From assembly GCA_016744705.1 (NCBI GenBank), contig JADGDU010000007.1, positions 62,001-126,000 of the forward strand: 64,000 bases of DNA. Direction: 5' to 3'. The notes beneath the pieces are model-generated. The model searched no databases. It had not been told where the DNA came from and was given only the letters and a program-made list of their open reading frames with translations. The translations under genes were made by a program, and so were the position numbers. The number at the start of each line of letters is the position of its first letter. Within the stretch, counting starts at the first letter, position 1. Positions 1-8,243 of the stretch are shown in pieces. The stretch is from Candidatus Krumholzibacteriia bacterium. GTDB taxonomy: Bacteria > Krumholzibacteriota > Krumholzibacteriia > LZORAL124-64-63.

Positions 1-1
1 C

Positions 2-181
2 GTGGGCAAAAACTGCCAAATTGAGCGCTGCATCATCGACAAGAATGCACGCATTGGCGACAACGTGGTGATTAAGCCCAAGCCAGGTGAGAGCGACTAC
101 GAAGGACAACGGCAGTGGGTTCGTGATGGCATTGTGGTCATTCCCAAAGGCACGGTCATTCCCTCGGGAACGGTGTTGTGA
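2..181 (+). CDS. glgC: Glucose-1-phosphate adenylyltransferase, C-terminal end (partial)
   Basis: The first 59 codons in frame with the TGA at 179-181 read as the end of a left-handed beta-helix: 'IDKNARIGDNVVI' followed by 'DGIVVIPKGTVIPSGTV'. This is the characteristic C-terminus of ADP-glucose pyrophosphorylase (GlgC), which makes ADP-glucose from glucose-1-phosphate and ATP for glycogen synthesis in the cytoplasm. The catalytic N-terminal domain lies outside the window, so activity and allosteric sites cannot be judged. The stop overlaps the GTG start of the next gene, so the two are probably co-transcribed. Confidence 0.85.
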   Translation: MGKNCQIERCIIDKNARIGDNVVIKPKPGESDYEGQRQWVRDGIVVIPKGTVIPSGTVL

Positions 182-1308
182 TTCAACGATCTTTTTTGAC
201 AGTAATGTTGTTGGTGCTCTTGTTGCCCGGCTTTGCTGAGGCTGACAACGCCTGCTGGGAAGCTTCCCGACTTGTGTACCAAACAGCACCTGGGCTGATC
301 TATACCGATCAGCCCGATTCTCTGTTGGGTATGTTGTGGGAGTGGGAAGACATCTGTGGCGAAGCGGAACCTGTTTTGCGCCTGAAAATTTTGGCAGCCA
401 TCTGGGATGGGGCGTTCCAGGAGGGCATCTACGACGCCCGTATCATTGACGCCATCATCTGGCGGTACGATTCCCGACGGCAGAAACATTTGGGCGAAGA
501 GGTGGACCCGGATCTCGCTTCGGGAGGCATTGCCAGCCCCGCTGATTTTGCCTTCGGCATAGCACCCTTCGATACATTTACCACTGAATTTGCGGATCAA
601 TTATTGCCTCATACTTCGGCTGGGACAGTGGAAGAATTCTTTTGCCTGTTTTATTCCGGTAAGGTGGATCTGGCCTTTGAACTGCTGCACAGTGATGCCC
701 TTGCCGGATCAGACTTGCGTTGGTATTACCAACGGGAAATGAGCTCTTTGCAGACCGATGAACCGCGCCCCGTTTTTGCCCTGACCGGAGGTTATTGGCG
801 GCCCCGAGGCAGCCTGGTGCGGGTGGGTGACCACGCCCAATGGGGTGGCACGATTGGCGTGCGTCATGACCGCTGGCTGGGGCGTTTGGTGATGGAGATC
901 CGTCCTGGCCGCACAGACTATCCATATCAAGTGGACGATGGGGAATATGAAGGCCAGTCCAATCGCTTCGATAACGTTTACCTGGGTCTTGAAGTGGGAC
1001 GCGAGCTGGTAAGCTACCGGCAGCATCGGGTGGATGTTTTTGGCGGCCTTGGCTTTGATGGCATCAAGCCCTTCTGGGAAGAAGATCTGATTTTGGGCAC
1101 CCTGAATGCCAACTTTGGTTTGGGATACAGGATGTATCTGGGGTCGTCTCAAAACTGGATCGCGGGGGTTGATTACCGTTTTGAATATCTGGGAGCCCGG
1201 CACACCGGGGTGGTCGATCTTTCCGGTGAAGCTCGTTGTTTGCGGTTCAGTATTGGGTATACTTTTGATTCGGGGAAGGGTCGGCGGCTGGCTGGCGTCG
1301 GACATTAA
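178..1308 (+). CDS. Exported protein with C-terminal outer-membrane beta-barrel, unknown function
   Basis: The 376-residue product starts at GTG 178, overlapping the glgC stop. Residues 1-22 are a typical signal peptide (hydrophobic core 'VMLLVLLLPGF', cleavage near AEA-D). The first half, about 25-200, is a globular region I do not recognise. From about residue 220 onward there are alternating-polarity strands rich in Gly, Tyr and Arg ('YLGLEVGREL', 'FGGLGFDG', 'FGLGYRMYLG', 'GVDYRFEYLG', 'LRFSIGYTF'), the pattern of an OmpA/OprF-like 8-10 stranded barrel. A role in the outer membrane is inferred; no substrate is suggested. The coupling to glgC may be incidental. Confidence 0.6.
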   Translation: MIQRSFLTVMLLVLLLPGFAEADNACWEASRLVYQTAPGLIYTDQPDSLLGMLWEWEDICGEAEPVLRLKILAAIWDGAFQEGIYDARIIDAIIWRYDSRRQKHLGEEVDPDLASGGIASPADFAFGIAPFDTFTTEFADQLLPHTSAGTVEEFFCLFYSGKVDLAFELLHSDALAGSDLRWYYQREMSSLQTDEPRPVFALTGGYWRPRGSLVRVGDHAQWGGTIGVRHDRWLGRLVMEIRPGRTDYPYQVDDGEYEGQSNRFDNVYLGLEVGRELVSYRQHRVDVFGGLGFDGIKPFWEEDLILGTLNANFGLGYRMYLGSSQNWIAGVDYRFEYLGARHTGVVDLSGEARCLRFSIGYTFDSGKGRRLAGVGH

Positions 1309-1376
1309 TTTTCAATTTCATTTTGTGAGGATAGTGTTAGGATGGCACGGTCAGCTTCAAAAATGAAAGGCTTTCC

Positions 1377-2255
1377 ATGTCAGAATCCATCCTTACGCGT
1401 TTTTCCCTGGGCTTAGCCGGTTTTTTTGACAAACTCGAAGATCATTGGTCCAGCAGTGCCACTGTACGGCGGCTGGGCAATACCTTGGTTCTCGTTTTTC
1501 TGCTCGAACTCCTGCTGATAGAAGCCAAACGCCAGGGCTGGCTGCCTGATTTTTTGTATCCCTACGTCAAATCCACAAACTATTTTTACGCGGTCAATTT
1601 CGCCTTCACCCTGCTGCTTGTTTTTGAAGTGGTGGAGCTGGTGTTTTCCATGGCTCATTCGGTGGCCAGATCAGTGGGCAAACAATTTGAAATTCTCTCG
1701 CTCATTTTGTTGCGTTCCTCTTTCAAGGAATTCACCTATTTTAACCAACCCATCGATTGGCAGGAAGTGGGCGAGCCCATGCGCCACATCCTCTCCGATG
1801 CTTCTGGGGCGCTGATTATATTCCTGGCTTTGGGCGTTTATTACCGGTTGCTGAAGCATCAGAAAATCACGAGTTCTCAAGAAGAACAGGTCAGGTTTGT
1901 GGTGGCCAAAAAGGTGTTGGCACTGGCCATGCTTCTGGTTTATACACTGATTGGCGGAATGGTGATGGGGGCGTGGCTGAAAACCGGCACCGCCTCTCCA
2001 CCTTTTTTCCAAACCTTCTATACCATTCTTATCTTTGCCGATTTCCTGCTGATATTCATCTCCCTGCGTTATAGCGGTTGTTACCATGTGTTGTTCCGCA
2101 ATTCAGGATTCGCTCTGAGCACGGTGGTCATCCGCGTGGCCCTGACCGCACCGCCTTATTACAGTGCGGGCCTGGGTATTTGTGCCATGGTTTTTGTGCT
2201 GGGCATCACCTGGGCATATAACCGTTTTGTGCCCGTGGCTGAGGCTAGTTGTTGA
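1377..2255 (+). CDS. Polytopic inner-membrane protein of unknown function
   Basis: The 292-residue protein begins at ATG 1377 behind an AAAGG ribosome site. It has about six or seven hydrophobic segments: around residues 35-50, 70-90, 140-155, 175-200, 215-230 and 245-280. A conserved-looking cytoplasmic loop follows the second segment ('SVARSVGKQFEILSLILLRSSF'-like, split here as SVGKQFEIL and LRSSFKEF). There is no signal peptide and no recognised transporter motif. Its 3' end overlaps the convergent haem lipoprotein gene by 11 bases, so it probably lacks its own terminator. I do not recognise the family. Confidence 0.55.
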   Translation: MSESILTRFSLGLAGFFDKLEDHWSSSATVRRLGNTLVLVFLLELLLIEAKRQGWLPDFLYPYVKSTNYFYAVNFAFTLLLVFEVVELVFSMAHSVARSVGKQFEILSLILLRSSFKEFTYFNQPIDWQEVGEPMRHILSDASGALIIFLALGVYYRLLKHQKITSSQEEQVRFVVAKKVLALAMLLVYTLIGGMVMGAWLKTGTASPPFFQTFYTILIFADFLLIFISLRYSGCYHVLFRNSGFALSTVVIRVALTAPPYYSAGLGICAMVFVLGITWAYNRFVPVAEASC

Positions 2256-3192
2256 ACGGGTCATCGGTGTGAGCGAAGACGTAGTCTGTGCCATTTCCAG
2301 CCACCGTGGCCGCGGTGTGGCAGCCGATGCACATGGATGAATTATCGCCCATGGTCATCATATCGCCTGAGTCCATATCCATCATAAAGTACTCCCACCC
2401 GCTGTGGTCAGTGTCGAAGGTGGCACCCCGTTTGGCCATGCCTGTTTTGCCGATGATGGTGCCCACAGAATCCTGAACTGTTTTCAGAAAGAGAGTGCCT
2501 ACGGGAAAGCCATTCCAGCCGGCTGGGTTGGCCTGCAGTTGCTTTTTGTAAATTTTGCGTACGGTGTTCTCGTCATTGCCTTCGTGGGCCATGCCCAACA
2601 AAGCATCGGGACCCTGTTCGGTGCCGATCAAGCTCCAGGTATTGAAGTCATCGAAGTCGGCACTTTCGGCCATGAATTCATAAGGATGGGCAAAGATGTG
2701 ATCGCTGCCGTCATCTCCGGTGGCGTTGGTGTGGCAACCTTTGCATGAACCCAGATTGGCGCCGCTGGCCAAAGTGCTCAAGTCATCAGGATTGATGTTG
2801 AAATATTCCCAGTCTCCGCCATCGGTATCAAAACCGCTCTCCCGTTTGATCATGCCCAACAGGCCCATGGCTTCGGGGTACATTTTATTTCCCTGATCAT
2901 CGAATGTGTAAGTCTCTTTGGCGAACAAAGTGCCCTCCAGGTAATTACCATCAATTTTTGTGGGATCGTTGGAGAAAATAGCCCGTACATACTCCGGATT
3001 ATTTCCCTGGTGAGCGGGGCCCAGGAAAGGACTGGGAGCGTTGGTATATTCAACCTGTGGCCAATCGCTGTAGCCCTCAAATTCAGAGGTGGGAGCGGGG
3101 GTGATGGGGTCATCTCCGTCGTCGGAACACCCGGCAAAACCCAAACTCAAAATCAGGATGATTAACAACAGAGGCATGGCGAAACGTTTCAT
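2245..3192 (-). CDS. Tandem cytochrome P460-like di-haem c-type lipoprotein
   Basis: ATG 3192 lies 8 nt from an AGGAG site (a TTG two codons upstream is too close to it), giving 315 residues. A lipobox ('LGFAGC', Cys22) follows a hydrophobic N-terminus. The protein is an internal duplication: each half has a 'GTLF.K' strand, a 'D...WEYF' segment, then a c-type haem motif (CKGCH at 150-154, CIGCH at 288-292) and 'D(H/Y)(I/V)FAH'. This order matches the cytochrome P460 / DUF fold, in which some members oxidise hydroxylamine or handle NO and most are uncharacterised electron carriers. It is probably anchored facing the periplasm. It is divergent from the haem-barrel gene, sharing a control region with an inverted repeat. 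Confidence 0.75.
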   Translation of the reverse strand: MKRFAMPLLLIILILSLGFAGCSDDGDDPITPAPTSEFEGYSDWPQVEYTNAPSPFLGPAHQGNNPEYVRAIFSNDPTKIDGNYLEGTLFAKETYTFDDQGNKMYPEAMGLLGMIKRESGFDTDGGDWEYFNINPDDLSTLASGANLGSCKGCHTNATGDDGSDHIFAHPYEFMAESADFDDFNTWSLIGTEQGPDALLGMAHEGNDENTVRKIYKKQLQANPAGWNGFPVGTLFLKTVQDSVGTIIGKTGMAKRGATFDTDHSGWEYFMMDMDSGDMMTMGDNSSMCIGCHTAATVAGNGTDYVFAHTDDPFNN

Positions 3193-3264
3193 TTTCAAGG
3201 CTCCTCATTGGTGGTAGCTGACGTAAGAACAGTCCAATTTGGAGGTTATGAAGAAATATTGGCT

Positions 3265-3281
3265 TCGCAAGAGGCTTGCGA
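3265..3281. repeat. Inverted repeat in divergent haem-gene control region
   Basis: TCGCAAG-AGG-CTTGCGA has 7-bp perfect arms between the start codons of the two divergent haem genes. A TATACT hexamer at 3308-3313 could serve the rightward gene. The position suits an operator shared by both promoters; no regulator is assigned. Confidence 0.4.
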
Positions 3282-3352
3282 GAATTCATTTTTAACCTAA
3301 TCCTGAATATACTGAAGTTTACTAGGAGATTACTTTTTTGGAGGAGTATACG

Positions 3353-4438
3353 ATGCCGCGATCGCTGTTCAGATTTGGATTGATAGTGGCGGTGGCCGTG
3401 CTGGTTGTGCTGGAAACCCAAACAGCCCAGGCTTTGCCCCGCTATTCGGCCCAGTACGGTCAAAGTTGTGTTTTGTGCCACACCAATCCCACGGGCGGAG
3501 GTATGCGCAGCGAATACGCCACTCAGTTTTTGATTCCTGAAGAAATGGCAGCCCGCGGATATGAGGAGGGGGAAATGGAAAACATGAACCCCCGCATCAG
3601 TCCCAACATCACCCTGGGGGTGGATTTGCGCTCTCTGATTTACCAGCGTGAAGGTGGGTATGGCTCTAGTTTTGCCATGCAGGGCGATCTGTACCTGAAC
3701 CTTGAATTGGGCACCATGTACAGTGCTTATGTAGAGCAGGGACTCAACGGTAGCGGAGAAATTTTCGGTATGGCCCGGGCTGATATCCTGGACAGTTATT
3801 TGAAAGCCGGGCGATTTGTACCGGATTACGGATGGCGATTTGCCGATCACCAAATGTTCAATCGCCGTTATTTGGCCGATGGCAACGGCAGTGAAAGTCC
3901 GGCTGGTTTGTATGGTGAGGGTTTTGAGGTTGGGATCTCTCCCGGGGAGTTCAGCGCTACGGCCGCTCTGTTGGGTGGTAGCCAAAGCAATGGTGATAAC
4001 TATTCAGGCAAGGTCCTTTATCAGAGCAGCTTAGGGAATGTGAATCTGGGCTTTGGCGCATCTGTGTTACGCAGGCAATTGGGCTCATCCTCCCGAAGGG
4101 CGGCCGGTGGAATTTGGTATATGGCCTGGGGCCCACTGACTTGGCTTGGAGAAGTTGACGAGACAAAACAAGACGGAAAGCGGGGGAATATGGTTACCCA
4201 GGAAATGGCTTTCCAGGTGAGTAAGGGGTACGACCTACGTGTGAGTTACAACTTCCAGGACCCGGACCGGGCTCTTAAAAATGGTTCACGGCAGCGTTAC
4301 GGAGCCGGATTTTCAGCCATGCCCAGACCTTATTTTGGCTTTTCCCTGATGGCCAATTACTGGGACTTGGAGCCGGGTCCTGCTATCACCGACGAGGACC
4401 GTTTCGAAGGCGAATTGATGATCCACTTTTTCTATTGA
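3353..4438 (+). CDS. Outer-membrane beta-barrel protein with one N-terminal c-type haem
   Basis: ATG 3353 is chosen because GGAGGAG sits 8-14 nt upstream; an in-frame TTG at 3338 overlaps that site. The 361-residue product has a signal peptide (1-27, TAQA-LP) followed immediately by one haem motif, CVLCH at 39-43, and then 'NPTGGGMRSEYA'. The remaining roughly 290 residues are amphipathic strands with many Gly, Tyr and Arg, ending in 'GELMIHFFY', an aromatic C-terminus typical of porin barrels. A haem at the mouth of a porin suggests electron transfer across or at the outer membrane, loosely like porin-cytochrome systems, though it has no similarity to MtrB that I can see. The stop is next to the YceI gene. 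Confidence 0.65.
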   Translation: MPRSLFRFGLIVAVAVLVVLETQTAQALPRYSAQYGQSCVLCHTNPTGGGMRSEYATQFLIPEEMAARGYEEGEMENMNPRISPNITLGVDLRSLIYQREGGYGSSFAMQGDLYLNLELGTMYSAYVEQGLNGSGEIFGMARADILDSYLKAGRFVPDYGWRFADHQMFNRRYLADGNGSESPAGLYGEGFEVGISPGEFSATAALLGGSQSNGDNYSGKVLYQSSLGNVNLGFGASVLRRQLGSSSRRAAGGIWYMAWGPLTWLGEVDETKQDGKRGNMVTQEMAFQVSKGYDLRVSYNFQDPDRALKNGSRQRYGAGFSAMPRPYFGFSLMANYWDLEPGPAITDEDRFEGELMIHFFY

Positions 4439-4449
4439 TGGAGGAAAAA

Positions 4450-5049
4450 ATGTTGAACATAGATAAAAAAATGCTGCTGGCAGTCTTGGTTTTCGTGGCA
4501 ATGTCAGCGAGCAACACCCTGGCCGCCCGCTACCAAATCCAAACTGGGGACCAGTCTGAAATCGTCTTCAAAAGCAAGGCACCACTGGAGAAGTTTGATG
4601 GCAAAACAAAAGAGCTGTCCGGGTTTTTTGAGGCTGATTTGTCGAATTTAACGGGCTCTGTCTCTCTTGAAGTGGCCATCGATCTGGCCAGTTTTGATAC
4701 GGGGAAAAAGAAACGCAACAAACACATGCGTGAAAACCATTTGGAAACGGAAAAATTTCCCACCGCTTGGTTTCGCGCTGGCCACATTAAGAGCAGCAGC
4801 AAAAGTTCACTGGCTGCTGGTGAAACGGTGACTCTGGTTTTGAGCGGTACTCTGGATTTGCACGGAGTCAAAAAAGACCACGATGTGAATTTGACCCTCA
4901 AGCGCAGTGCCGATAACACCGTGACCATCTCGGGTGAATTTTCAGTTCTGTTGAGTGAACACGCCATCGAGCGACCCAAATTTCTGGTCATGAAATTGGC
5001 CGATGAACAACTGGTGGTGATCAATCTATTGGCGAGGTTGGGCTCATGA
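4450..5049 (+). CDS. YceI family periplasmic protein
   Basis: ATG 4450 has GGAGG at 4440-4444; two further in-frame starts upstream (4435, 4438) overlap the preceding stop and lack a ribosome site. The product has 199 residues with a signal peptide ending NTLA-A. The mature part matches YceI: 'SEIVFKSKAPLEKFDG', 'ASFDTGKKKRNKHMRE.HLET.KFPTAWF' and 'TLDLHGVKK'. YceI proteins are lipocalin-like beta-barrels that bind polyprenyl/quinone-like lipids in the periplasm and are often encoded beside cytochromes. The setting among haem genes supports a role in binding or delivering an isoprenoid electron carrier, but this is inference. Confidence 0.85.
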   Translation: MLNIDKKMLLAVLVFVAMSASNTLAARYQIQTGDQSEIVFKSKAPLEKFDGKTKELSGFFEADLSNLTGSVSLEVAIDLASFDTGKKKRNKHMRENHLETEKFPTAWFRAGHIKSSSKSSLAAGETVTLVLSGTLDLHGVKKDHDVNLTLKRSADNTVTISGEFSVLLSEHAIERPKFLVMKLADEQLVVINLLARLGS

Positions 5050-5456
5050 GGGGGGCCAAGGCGGCGCTGCTGACTCTGATGATTGCCAGTGCCCTGAGCG
5101 GATGCAGTGACCATGGCGATCCCCTGGAAGTGGAAGGCCCACCAGGGGGGCAGGATCCGGTTTCGTTTGCCTCGGATGTCCAACCAATTTTTGATGCGCA
5201 GTGCCTTGGTTGCCATGGCGCCGGGGGCAATGCGGGGCTGGACTTACGCAGTGGGTTGAGTTACGCCAATTTGGTGGGCGTGGCTGCCAACAATTCCGCC
5301 GGTGATCTGGTGGTGGCAGGGGATGGTCTGGCTTCGGTTCTTCTTCAGCGCCTCACGGGAAATCCGGGTGGATTTATGCCTCCCGCTGGTCCTTTGCCCG
5401 AGTCCAATCAGGAGATTGTGGCCGACTGGATTGCTGAAGGAGCGTTGGACAATTAA
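5046..5456 (+). CDS. Mono-haem cytochrome c lipoprotein
   Basis: This 136-residue protein starts at ATG 5046 inside the yceI stop (ATGA overlap), so it is translationally coupled. The lipobox 'ALSGC' puts the lipid on Cys20. A class I type cytochrome core follows: 'VQPIFDAQCLGCHG' with the haem motif at 53-57, a C-terminal 'GFMPPAG' offering the axial Met, and 'IVADWIAEGA'. This is the compact cytochrome c domain of the planctomycete-type/PSCyt family. It is likely to carry electrons at the periplasmic face of a membrane, with the neighbouring haem proteins as partners. Confidence 0.8.
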   Translation: MRGAKAALLTLMIASALSGCSDHGDPLEVEGPPGGQDPVSFASDVQPIFDAQCLGCHGAGGNAGLDLRSGLSYANLVGVAANNSAGDLVVAGDGLASVLLQRLTGNPGGFMPPAGPLPESNQEIVADWIAEGALDN

Positions 5457-5566
5457 AAAGAATACCAAAATAGTATGATTTATGGTACGATGCTTGGAGA
5501 TTCAAAAAAACGCAGATCAATTGGACATCTGCTGGCATTGGAAATGACCATCTGGAGGGGAAGAAA

Positions 5567-6448
5567 ATGAACAACTTTGCAACCAAAAACCTTGGAAAAT
5601 CGTGGCCTGTGGCAACCTGCTTGATCCTGGTCTTGAGTCTGAATGTTAGCCTCGCCATGGCCTATTCCAGCGGGCCACCCAATGGCCGCACAAATGCCCC
5701 CGATGAAGGCAACTGCACGGCTTGCCATTCTTCATTCCCCCTGAATTCGGGCATGGGCAGTTTATCGGTTTCGGGCCTCACTGGATCTTACGAAGCCAAT
5801 CAAACTTATGATCTGGTTGTGAGCCTGGCTGATCCGGAGGCCAGTCGCTGGGGGTTTGAATTCACCGTCATCGATGATGAAGGCTTGGCTATCGGTTCGG
5901 TGGCCAGTTTAGATGCCAACACCCAGGTCACTTCCACGGCCACTCGTGATTATGCAAAACACACCACTGTTGGCACCCAGAGCGGAACTCCTGATGGAGT
6001 GAGCTGGACCATGCGTTGGACAGCCCCGGCAGCCGGTGCCGGAGATGCCTCTATTTACATTGCGGCCAATGCCGCCAACGGAAATGGCAATACCAGCGGT
6101 GACCTGATTTATGCTATCAGCGAGACCTGGACTGAGAGCAGTGTCTCGTCAGCACCGGCCCCTGCTTTTGCTGCAGCTCAACTGCAACCCAACTTTCCCA
6201 ACCCCTTCAATCCTCGCACCACCATCACTTATGAGCTAAAGCAATCGCTCTCTGTACGTTTGTCCGTGTACAGCCTGGATGGACGTTTAGTCACTCAACT
6301 GGAAGATGGTTTGCGCAGCGAAGGCCAACACCAAGTAAACTGGAATGGCCTGGATGCCCGAGGCATGGCCGTTCCTTCCGGAACATATTTCTACCGCCTG
6401 CAGGCTGGAAGTGTTGACCAGACCAGATCCATGGTTCTGGTTCGGTAG
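5567..6448 (+). CDS. Secreted haem protein of choice-of-anchor V type with FlgD-like sorting tail
   Basis: The 293-residue product starts at ATG 5567 behind AGGGGAAG. The signal peptide ends near LAMA-Y. The mature N-terminus 'SSGPPNGRTNAPDEGNCTACH' carries one haem motif (50-54). It leads into a Reelin-like beta-sandwich ('YDLVVSLADPEASRWGFEF') typical of choice-of-anchor V proteins. From about 205 the FlgD-type Ig tail follows: 'FPNPFNPRTTI', 'VYSLDGRLV', 'HQVNWNGLDARG', 'PSGTYFYRL'. Such tails direct type IX-like export and surface attachment in FCB bacteria. It is probably the most exposed member of the haem cluster. An extended -10-like TG-G-TACGAT at 5483-5491 could be its own promoter. 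Confidence 0.75.
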   Translation: MNNFATKNLGKSWPVATCLILVLSLNVSLAMAYSSGPPNGRTNAPDEGNCTACHSSFPLNSGMGSLSVSGLTGSYEANQTYDLVVSLADPEASRWGFEFTVIDDEGLAIGSVASLDANTQVTSTATRDYAKHTTVGTQSGTPDGVSWTMRWTAPAAGAGDASIYIAANAANGNGNTSGDLIYAISETWTESSVSSAPAPAFAAAQLQPNFPNPFNPRTTITYELKQSLSVRLSVYSLDGRLVTQLEDGLRSEGQHQVNWNGLDARGMAVPSGTYFYRLQAGSVDQTRSMVLVR

Positions 6449-6460
6449 TGTTTGCCGGGT

Positions 6461-6489
6461 TTGACAGGATTTGCAGAAATCCGTAGGAT
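6461..6489 (+). promoter_or_regulatory. Sigma-70-type promoter of an intergenic RNA
   Basis: A perfect TTGACA (6461-6466) is followed after exactly 17 bases by TAGGAT (6484-6489). It points into a region with no reading frame but with stable RNA structure and a terminator, so it probably drives a non-coding transcript starting near 6496. Confidence 0.5.
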
Positions 6490-6495
6490 CATTCA

Positions 6496-6617
6496 CGGCT
6501 CCTGCGGGGCAATCGTCCCAAGTCGTGGCCCGAAGCTGTACCACAGCTGGTTTGCCCATTGGTCCCGGCTCGGCCCCGCACTCTTCCCTCCGGACAATGT
6601 CCGGAGGGTTTCTTTTG
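6496..6617 (+). ncRNA. Candidate structured small RNA of about 120 nt
   Basis: The stretch has a promoter upstream, no credible frame and nested complementarity. TGCGGGGC (about 6506) pairs with GCCCCGCA (about 6573), enclosing GGCAA/TTGCC pairing and the small hairpin AGCTGT-ACC-ACAGCT. It ends in the terminator hairpin at 6586-6608 followed by TTTCTTTT. I do not recognise it as 6S, SRP, tmRNA, RNase P or a known riboswitch. It sits between convergent genes, so a cis-leader role is unlikely and a trans-acting RNA is the simplest reading. Confidence 0.45.
6586..6616 (+). terminator. Rho-independent terminator (rightward)
   Basis: CCCTCCGGACA-A-TGTCCGGAGGG, a near-perfect palindrome, is followed by TTTCTTTT. 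It ends the haem cluster and/or the small RNA. Confidence 0.8.
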
Positions 6618-6622
6618 CCCAC

Positions 6623-6655
6623 AAAAAAAGGAACAGACCTGCAAAGGTCTGTTCC
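6623..6655 (-). terminator. Rho-independent terminator (leftward, chemotaxis operon)
   Basis: GGAACAGACCT-GCAA-AGGTCTGTTCC is preceded on the plus strand by seven A, which become the U-tract for leftward transcription. It terminates the minus-strand operon ending at 6697. Confidence 0.85.
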
Positions 6656-6696
6656 ATTCAATTGACTCCATGATCCTCAAGCCCCAAAAGGCACTT

Positions 6697-7179
6697 TTAG
6701 GGTGCAATCAGAGTCATGGTTCCTGTACCAAAAGACGTCTCTCCAACATAGTCGACCCGTTTCGACGGATTGAGCACCCAAGCGACAAAGTCGTCCGGAC
6801 CAGGCACCTGATAGGCAAAGGTCTGGGTGGGCGCCACGTGGGGATTCAGGTCGATGTTGTTGTAAAGGGTGCGCAAGTTATTGATCACTTCAGTGAGGGC
6901 TTCAATAACAGGTTCATCAGCGGCTCCGCCTCTAAATTGATCCGTCAGTGTCGCTTCCGGCAATAGAATCAATTTACCACCAATATAAAGAGTGGCGGCG
7001 AGGTCCGTGATGATCGCTCCTTCGATGGCGTTATCTCTTCCCTGTAGGAAAGTGATATACGTCCCAGGTTGCGGCTTGGACAGATCCCAGCCATCACCAG
7101 GTCTGAACACTGGTTTCTCATCAATGAGAAGTCCCACCAGGTCCAGAATCTCTTTGGTTTCAGGCAACGTGATCGTCAC
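6697..7179 (-). CDS. Unknown protein in the cheY-cheX operon
   Basis: This 160-residue product starts at GTG 7179, 5 nt after the stop of the tandem CheX gene, with GGAAGGG as ribosome site. It has no signal peptide or membrane segment. An N-terminal region with 'FLQGRDNAIEGAIITDLAATLYIGGKLILLP' character (seen as EGAIITDLAATLYIGG) resembles the mixed beta/alpha pattern of CheC/CheX-type domains, but the catalytic D-x3-E-x2-N signature is absent. It ends just before the operon terminator. A structural or adaptor role with the phosphatase is possible; the function is not known. Confidence 0.55.
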   Translation of the reverse strand: MTITLPETKEILDLVGLLIDEKPVFRPGDGWDLSKPQPGTYITFLQGRDNAIEGAIITDLAATLYIGGKLILLPEATLTDQFRGGAADEPVIEALTEVINNLRTLYNNIDLNPHVAPTQTFAYQVPGPDDFVAWVLNPSKRVDYVGETSFGTGTMTLIAP

Positions 7180-7184
7180 GGCAA

Positions 7185-8243
7185 TTACCCTTCCTGCCAG
7201 ATGATAACGACATGGGCTTCAAGGCCTCCAGCACCGCGAACGGTCTGGGCCATGCCCTGAATACCTCTGGCAAAAAATTCAATGCAGCTGCCGCCTTCCA
7301 TGAACAGGGGCAGTCCCAACTGCACGGCCTGTCCGGCTTTGGCCCGGCTGGCTTTCAGTACGCCCGCCGCCACATTGGCAATTTCGCCTACAGCGTCGGC
7401 CATATCGGCCATTTCCGGTTCTTCTTCCGCTTCCATGGCGAACATGGCACGGGTCAGATCCATGCAGCTGTCCTTGTTGGCCATGACTGCCAGTTGCCAG
7501 CCACCGTTTTCGGCCGTCAGGGCAATGGCGGTTCCATATTCAACATTGGCCTCCCGGGGATCCGAGGGGTTGGGATCGACGTCAAGCTCCAGGCCCATTT
7601 GGATGGAGCAGGTGTCTACAACGGCTTTCACTGCCTCTTGCAGAACCTGTGTTGGGACGCTGATACTTGTTGCTTCGGTTGTACTAGTAGTCATTTGCTG
7701 AGTGCCTCCAGCATTGTCGTTATATCTCCAAATGAGGATCACCTGCAGGCGGATGCCTTCAGGGCCTGTGAGTTTTTGAGATATAGCGTTAATTCCACGG
7801 GGGAAATATGTGATCCAACTGTTGCCCTTCAGAAATGTGGGCAATCCCAATTGATACCATTCGCCAGCTGTTTTTTCCCGTTGGGCCTTCCAAACTCCGG
7901 CGGCCACATTGGGAATTTCGTTCATGGCGTCATTCATGTCTTCCATGGTGAGTTCTTCGTCCTCATCCATGTCAAACAGGGTGCGTGTCAGGAGCTGGGT
8001 CGTGTGATCGTCGAAGACGGTGGCGTATTGGTAGCTGATGGTTTCATTGGCTAACGCAATAGAGCTTCCGTAGAGAACATCTTCAGAATCCGGCGCACTG
8101 GGCATGCCATCCATCACCAATTCCATTCCGAATTGGGTCTTGAAGGTGTGCGTACAGGCGTCCACCGCTTCCTTGAGGGCCTCCATTTTGGACATCAAGT
8201 CCATGGGGTCTTCAATTCTCCTGATGCGACCGGTTAATGTCAC
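7185..8243 (-). CDS. Tandem CheX-like CheY-P phosphatase (two domains in one chain)
   Basis: The 352-residue protein is a duplication of a CheX-type domain, about 15-175 and 195-352. Each half carries the CheC/CheX/FliY active-site signature D/S-x3-E-x2-N-x22-P. In the first it is D105, E109, N112, P135 (exact spacing); in the second D283, E287, N290, P312 (one shorter). In that family the E and N residues act on the CheY aspartyl-phosphate to remove it. A Thr/Ser-rich linker ('TQQMTTSTTEATS') joins the halves. CheX of Thermotoga and Borrelia is a homodimer, so the fusion may be a covalent pseudo-dimer. The start overlaps the cheY stop by 4 bases (ATGA), so the substrate and phosphatase are translated together. 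Confidence 0.8.
   Translation of the reverse strand: MTLTGRIRRIEDPMDLMSKMEALKEAVDACTHTFKTQFGMELVMDGMPSAPDSEDVLYGSSIALANETISYQYATVFDDHTTQLLTRTLFDMDEDEELTMEDMNDAMNEIPNVAAGVWKAQREKTAGEWYQLGLPTFLKGNSWITYFPRGINAISQKLTGPEGIRLQVILIWRYNDNAGGTQQMTTSTTEATSISVPTQVLQEAVKAVVDTCSIQMGLELDVDPNPSDPREANVEYGTAIALTAENGGWQLAVMANKDSCMDLTRAMFAMEAEEEPEMADMADAVGEIANVAAGVLKASRAKAGQAVQLGLPLFMEGGSCIEFFARGIQGMAQTVRGAGGLEAHVVIIWQEG

Noticed and set aside
6496..6617. c-di-GMP riboswitch read on the minus strand (GGGCAAACC present)
   Set aside because: Beyond that nonamer the conserved tetraloop-receptor and G/C pairing positions are not there, and on that strand it lies after the operon terminator.
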